In this document: positions 60,638 through 64,000 of the stretch, piece after piece
How positions within the stretch are numbered: the stretch's first letter is position 1
Layout: each line of letters starts with the position of its first letter
NCBI RefSeq assembly: GCF_003369915.1
Contig: NC_046675.1
Span: forward strand, 23,250,001-23,314,000
Reading direction: 5' to 3'
From: Drosophila miranda
Lineage: Eukaryota; Arthropoda; Insecta; Diptera; Drosophilidae
DNA length: 64,000 nucleotides
The notes under the pieces: generated by a model
What the model saw: only the letters and a program-made list of their open reading frames with translations
Told to the model about the DNA's origin: nothing
Database searches by the model: none
Position numbers and translations under genes: made by a program

Positions 60638-63600
60638 TCATTGAAACGGCAGGAGGCTGTTTGCCGTTGTGTTGAGCAGACCCAAGCGCTGCTTCTGTTT
60701 GCGCTGCTCCGTCATGTGATCCTTGAGCTCGTGCAGCTGCGTGGATAGGTTCTTGATGAGCAACTGCGTCTCCAGCAGCTGGGTCTGCATGCTGCGTAGC
60801 TCAATCTGCTCGCCATCCGCATCCACCGCAGCCAGAGACATGGCCCGTAGGCGAGGAAACCATTCGAGTATGCCAGCCTTGACCATGGCGTAGACATAGC
60901 TTTCGGGACCAGTGAATTCAGTGGGGTCCTTCACCTTGACCAGAACAATAAAGTACAGATAGTGCCACATGTTGTGCTCGCTCTTTATGTGCTCCTCGAA
61001 GCTGACGGTCTTGTTGTCGAACGCTGATCGATTGAGGGAGCACACGAAGCAGGTCGTCTTCAATATGGCCTCCTTTTGCTGTTTCTCCGATCGCAGATCG
61101 GCAAAGGTGTCGATGATCACACCAAAGATCAGGTTCAAAACGATAATGATCACAATGAAGAAGAACAGCAGATCGTAGATTACTCGAGCCACAAATAGAC
61201 CCTCCTGCAAGGAACAAAAAAACACATTAGTGATATAGAAATAAATCAAAATGATAGTTGGAATACCTTGCTGGAGGGCGCCCTGAGTATATCTCCAATG
61301 CCCCCGCCATTCCGCAGTCCCTGATTCAGAGTGGTCACAATGCACATGACCAGAGAGTCGCACGAACGCTCCTTCACATCGCCGCCAGCACTGGCGCCAT
61401 TGCTAGCCACATCGCTCGAAGCTGGTGGCGGTTTGCTGCCTTCACAATTTCCCAGTGCATCGGGTGCCGTACAAAACTCTTCTACTGCTGGCGGCACTGA
61501 GATGGTCACTGGTGGCATGGCCATGCCCAGTGGTGAGGCGGCGTTCTCCTGCTCCTCAAAGTCCACACTAACCAGGAAGTCATCCCTAAAGAACATGTAG
61601 CCAATGATGGAGAACAGGTACACCAAAATCAGAGCCAGTACAGCGGTCAGGACTATCGAGCGTCCATTGCGTGTTACCGAACGGATGACATTGACCAGCG
61701 TCTCCTCGCGGTAGACCACATCGAAAAGCTGGGGAGGAACAATTATGATGAAAGAGCAGAAGGTGCAGAAGGATCATACAACTTACCAACAAGGAATAAA
61801 AGAATGGATGAACAATCAGACCACAGAAACAAAATGCAATATAAATGCAATGATAAAGCAACTGCATATCGGTGATTATTTTGATCAATTTCTTCTCTAG
61901 TGTACCCTTGTTACCCATTATGCTGACTATATGAACGCTCTTGAGTGTGACCTGCAAACAGGATAACGGATTAGATATCTTTTAACAGCTTATATGTAGG
62001 TATTCGATTGCATACCGTGACCACTCCCAGCAAACAGAGAGTTGACTCTGGTCCCAGCAAAAAGTTTGAGCGCAGTATGGCGGAGCCTATAAGTGTTCGG
62101 ATGCCAGATGCACGGGGCAGCATTATCACAAAGACCAACGAGAGTAGCATTATGATCCAGAAAAGCAGCGAAATGTGCGGACTCAGGTCTGTAGGTAACA
62201 AAAAGTTAATTTTCAAATGGTTTAATCTTTGGAAACTGTTGGGTCGCACGAGTAAAGTAATTCACTATTATTTTCGACTTATTGTACTGTCCACTGTATC
62301 GAAACATAGTTAGATATACTGTAGCATCCCAAGCTGTATAGTTCTTCCGTTCATTATCTGGCCGTTCTCCGATTGCTTTCGGCCAGCATTTGAGCTGCGT
62401 TCGCGCTCCATTCGTCTCGATTTCTCGCTTTTCGTTCGCTCGCGGCTAGCAGCAGTGTCTAGCATCTAGCGCTCTTGCTCTCTAGCTTTCTCGATCTCTC
62501 GTCCTACATACATATATTCTCTCACCTGGTACAGTATTGCTCTTATCGAAGGGATAGAAAAGGGCCACAATTATATTTATGACAACCACACAATTGAAGA
62601 GTATGTTGCTCCACAGGGACATGTAGCTGCTGATCCAAAACAGTAAGGGTTGACCTGGAAGAGAGTCCAAAGTTAGCTAGGGTCCTAAGTGGTGACCCAG
62701 AAAGGGAATAGTGTAAGCCTACTTCTAAGCTTCTTTTGCCATTTCATCTCGTTGAACATCTCCTCGGCCTTTTCGAAAAAGTCAGCCACCTTCGAGCCCT
62801 GATCATCCCGTTCGGCAGTGTTGAGAATTTTGATTTTCGTATCCGTGGTCAAGTACTCGCAGATTTCGGGTATGGGAAAGACAATCTGCTCCAGCGTACG
62901 ATCATTGCGTACAATCTATAAAGAAAAATGTACACAAAGATTGGAAGATAATCCCTGAAATGTGCATAGATCTTTACCTCAATTTGCGCCGTGTGCGTAG
63001 CATAGTACATGAGGGCCTGGCTGGTCTTGGCATCGAAGCTGGCCGATTGTGGATCCTCGGAGGCCTTGAGCAGGCCGGCTAGCTCCTTGTTGTGCTGCGC
63101 CAACTGATGGCAGAGTATATAGATGTTGTGGCCCACCTCGCGTGGACTCACAGTGGCATCGTCGTCGTCGGTGGCGGCATCCGGCTCGTCCGCTTCGTCA
63201 TGCTCATCGATGAGCTCCTCCTGGTGGTAGGCCTTGCAGGCCACCTCCACCAGCTGCTTGGGATTCATGTTGTAGAGTATGCGCTCCGCGTTCTCGCTGT
63301 CGCCGCGGCTCTCCATGATAGCCAGCAGCAGCTTGGAGGCGTTGTTCTTTAGCTCCAGTACCAGATCCATGCGGTTCTCGCCCAGCGGATTGATGTTGTT
63401 CAGTATCAGAGCCGTGATGATGTCCAACCCATTCGATTCGTGGGTGGCAATGCAGTTCTGGTTTTCGTGGCACGGCCCCTGGCAGTACTCGGTGAGTGTT
63501 TCCAGCGTCTGATTGATCAGCGCCACATTGTGCTCGTTGATGTAGAGCCCCAGGAGACCCAGGCCGCCGGTGGTCGAGCCGCAGATGCAATCGAGGAACA

Positions 63601-64000
63601 TCAGAGTCTCCGACACCAGATTGTTGTTCGTTTTGTTGTTCTGATTGCGCAGCAGGTTCTGCATATCGGGATTATGATTCTCGCAGAGGAGCTGCAGGAA
63701 GCGGAGGATCGGCTGCATGACGAGAACCTTGTTGGACAGCTGATTGCGCTGCTCCTTGCTGTCTTTGTGCTTTTCGAGCTTCTCGGCCAGTATATCCTCC
63801 AGCGGACTGTTCACACTGATCGAGGAGCTCTCCTCGCCCGAGTGGATGTTCCGGGCATTGCCATACGCCCGCACTGTGGCCAGTCCTGCATTGTGGAGCT
63901 CCCGCTTCAGTTCCTCCGTGATGACCACTCCATTGCTCTTCAACCCATGCTTGCGGGAGATCTTATCCAACTCTAGATTTGTGTCCGCCTTGTGCTCATG
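60638..64000 (-). CDS. Itpr: Itpr, IP3 receptor, C-terminal part (5' side runs off the window)
   Basis: Itpr is the ER calcium-release channel opened by inositol trisphosphate. The window holds the last seven exons: 64000-62978 (partial), 62915-62723, 62654-62526, 62188-62016, 61951-61787, 61728-61267 and 61204-60638, all in phase, about 903 residues. The first is the regulatory helical region (RIH-type, [14 protein letters not shown]). The next exons carry the six membrane helices ([35 protein letters not shown]). The pore loop GGGIGDILR is the selectivity filter. The S6 helix [20 protein letters not shown] follows. In the cytosolic tail CFVC and HIKSEH form the conserved zinc-binding finger, and the C-terminal helix ends LLPFQ. 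The luminal loop before the pore is Pro/Ser-rich and fly-specific. Convergent with CG2747. Confidence 0.97.

Overview
This is nuclear DNA from a fruit fly, most likely an obscura-group Drosophila (the D. pseudoobscura/subobscura side of the genus). The signs are short GT-AG introns (often 55-70 nt), single-copy insect genes whose products align to D. melanogaster proteins, AT-rich UTRs and housekeeping promoter motifs (Motif 1, Motif 6, DRE, E-box). The species assignment is inference.

Layout. 1-7.2 kb is AT-rich and non-coding, and is followed by a doubtful small multi-exon gene (7.2-7.9 kb, minus). 9.0-25.8 kb is Npl4 (minus, 8 exons). Its 13.6-kb intron 6 contains two plus-strand genes: a short Q/K-rich protein with a TATA/GAGA promoter (13.1 kb) and an intronless RING + B-box + cyclophilin-like protein (19.0-21.0 kb). 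Ssadh (27.5-29.1 kb, minus) follows. From 31.3 kb the order is Rheb(-), RBM42 homologue(+), lipid phosphate phosphatase(-), Vma22/CCDC115 homologue(+), PI4KII-alpha(+), Snm1(-), Pcmt(+), the large membrane protein CG2747(+) and the 3' end of the IP3 receptor Itpr(-). From memory, the Rheb-to-Itpr genes map to D. melanogaster 83A-B, whereas Npl4 and Ssadh map near 97. A synteny breakpoint therefore probably lies between 29.1 and 31.4 kb.

The most striking unexplained feature is a dispersed repeat seen in six copies (25.8, 29.4, 32.6, 37.7-39.4, 47.8 and 50.9-51.3 kb), plus degraded Motif-6-like sequence at 50.2-50.5 kb. In every copy the same end, carrying Motif 6 (GTATATTT-type) arrays and often a Motif 1 (CAGTGTGACC), lies just upstream of a gene and is oriented to transcribe it: Npl4, Ssadh, Rheb, PI4KII-alpha, Snm1 and CG2747. 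One long copy sits at the inferred breakpoint. It looks like a repeat family that carries, or has captured, a housekeeping core promoter.

Other points of interest: a Pcmt stop codon followed in frame by a transmembrane-type extension; an apparently duplicated, symmetric cassette exon in CG2747; a GC-AG intron in Rheb; a second, Cys-rich N-terminus for PI4KII-alpha; and exon-like debris at the breakpoint. The recognised genes share no pathway, though Itpr, PI4KII-alpha and the lipid phosphatase all concern phosphoinositide or lipid signalling. Many are arranged head-to-head (Rheb/RBM42, phosphatase/Vma22, Snm1/Pcmt).
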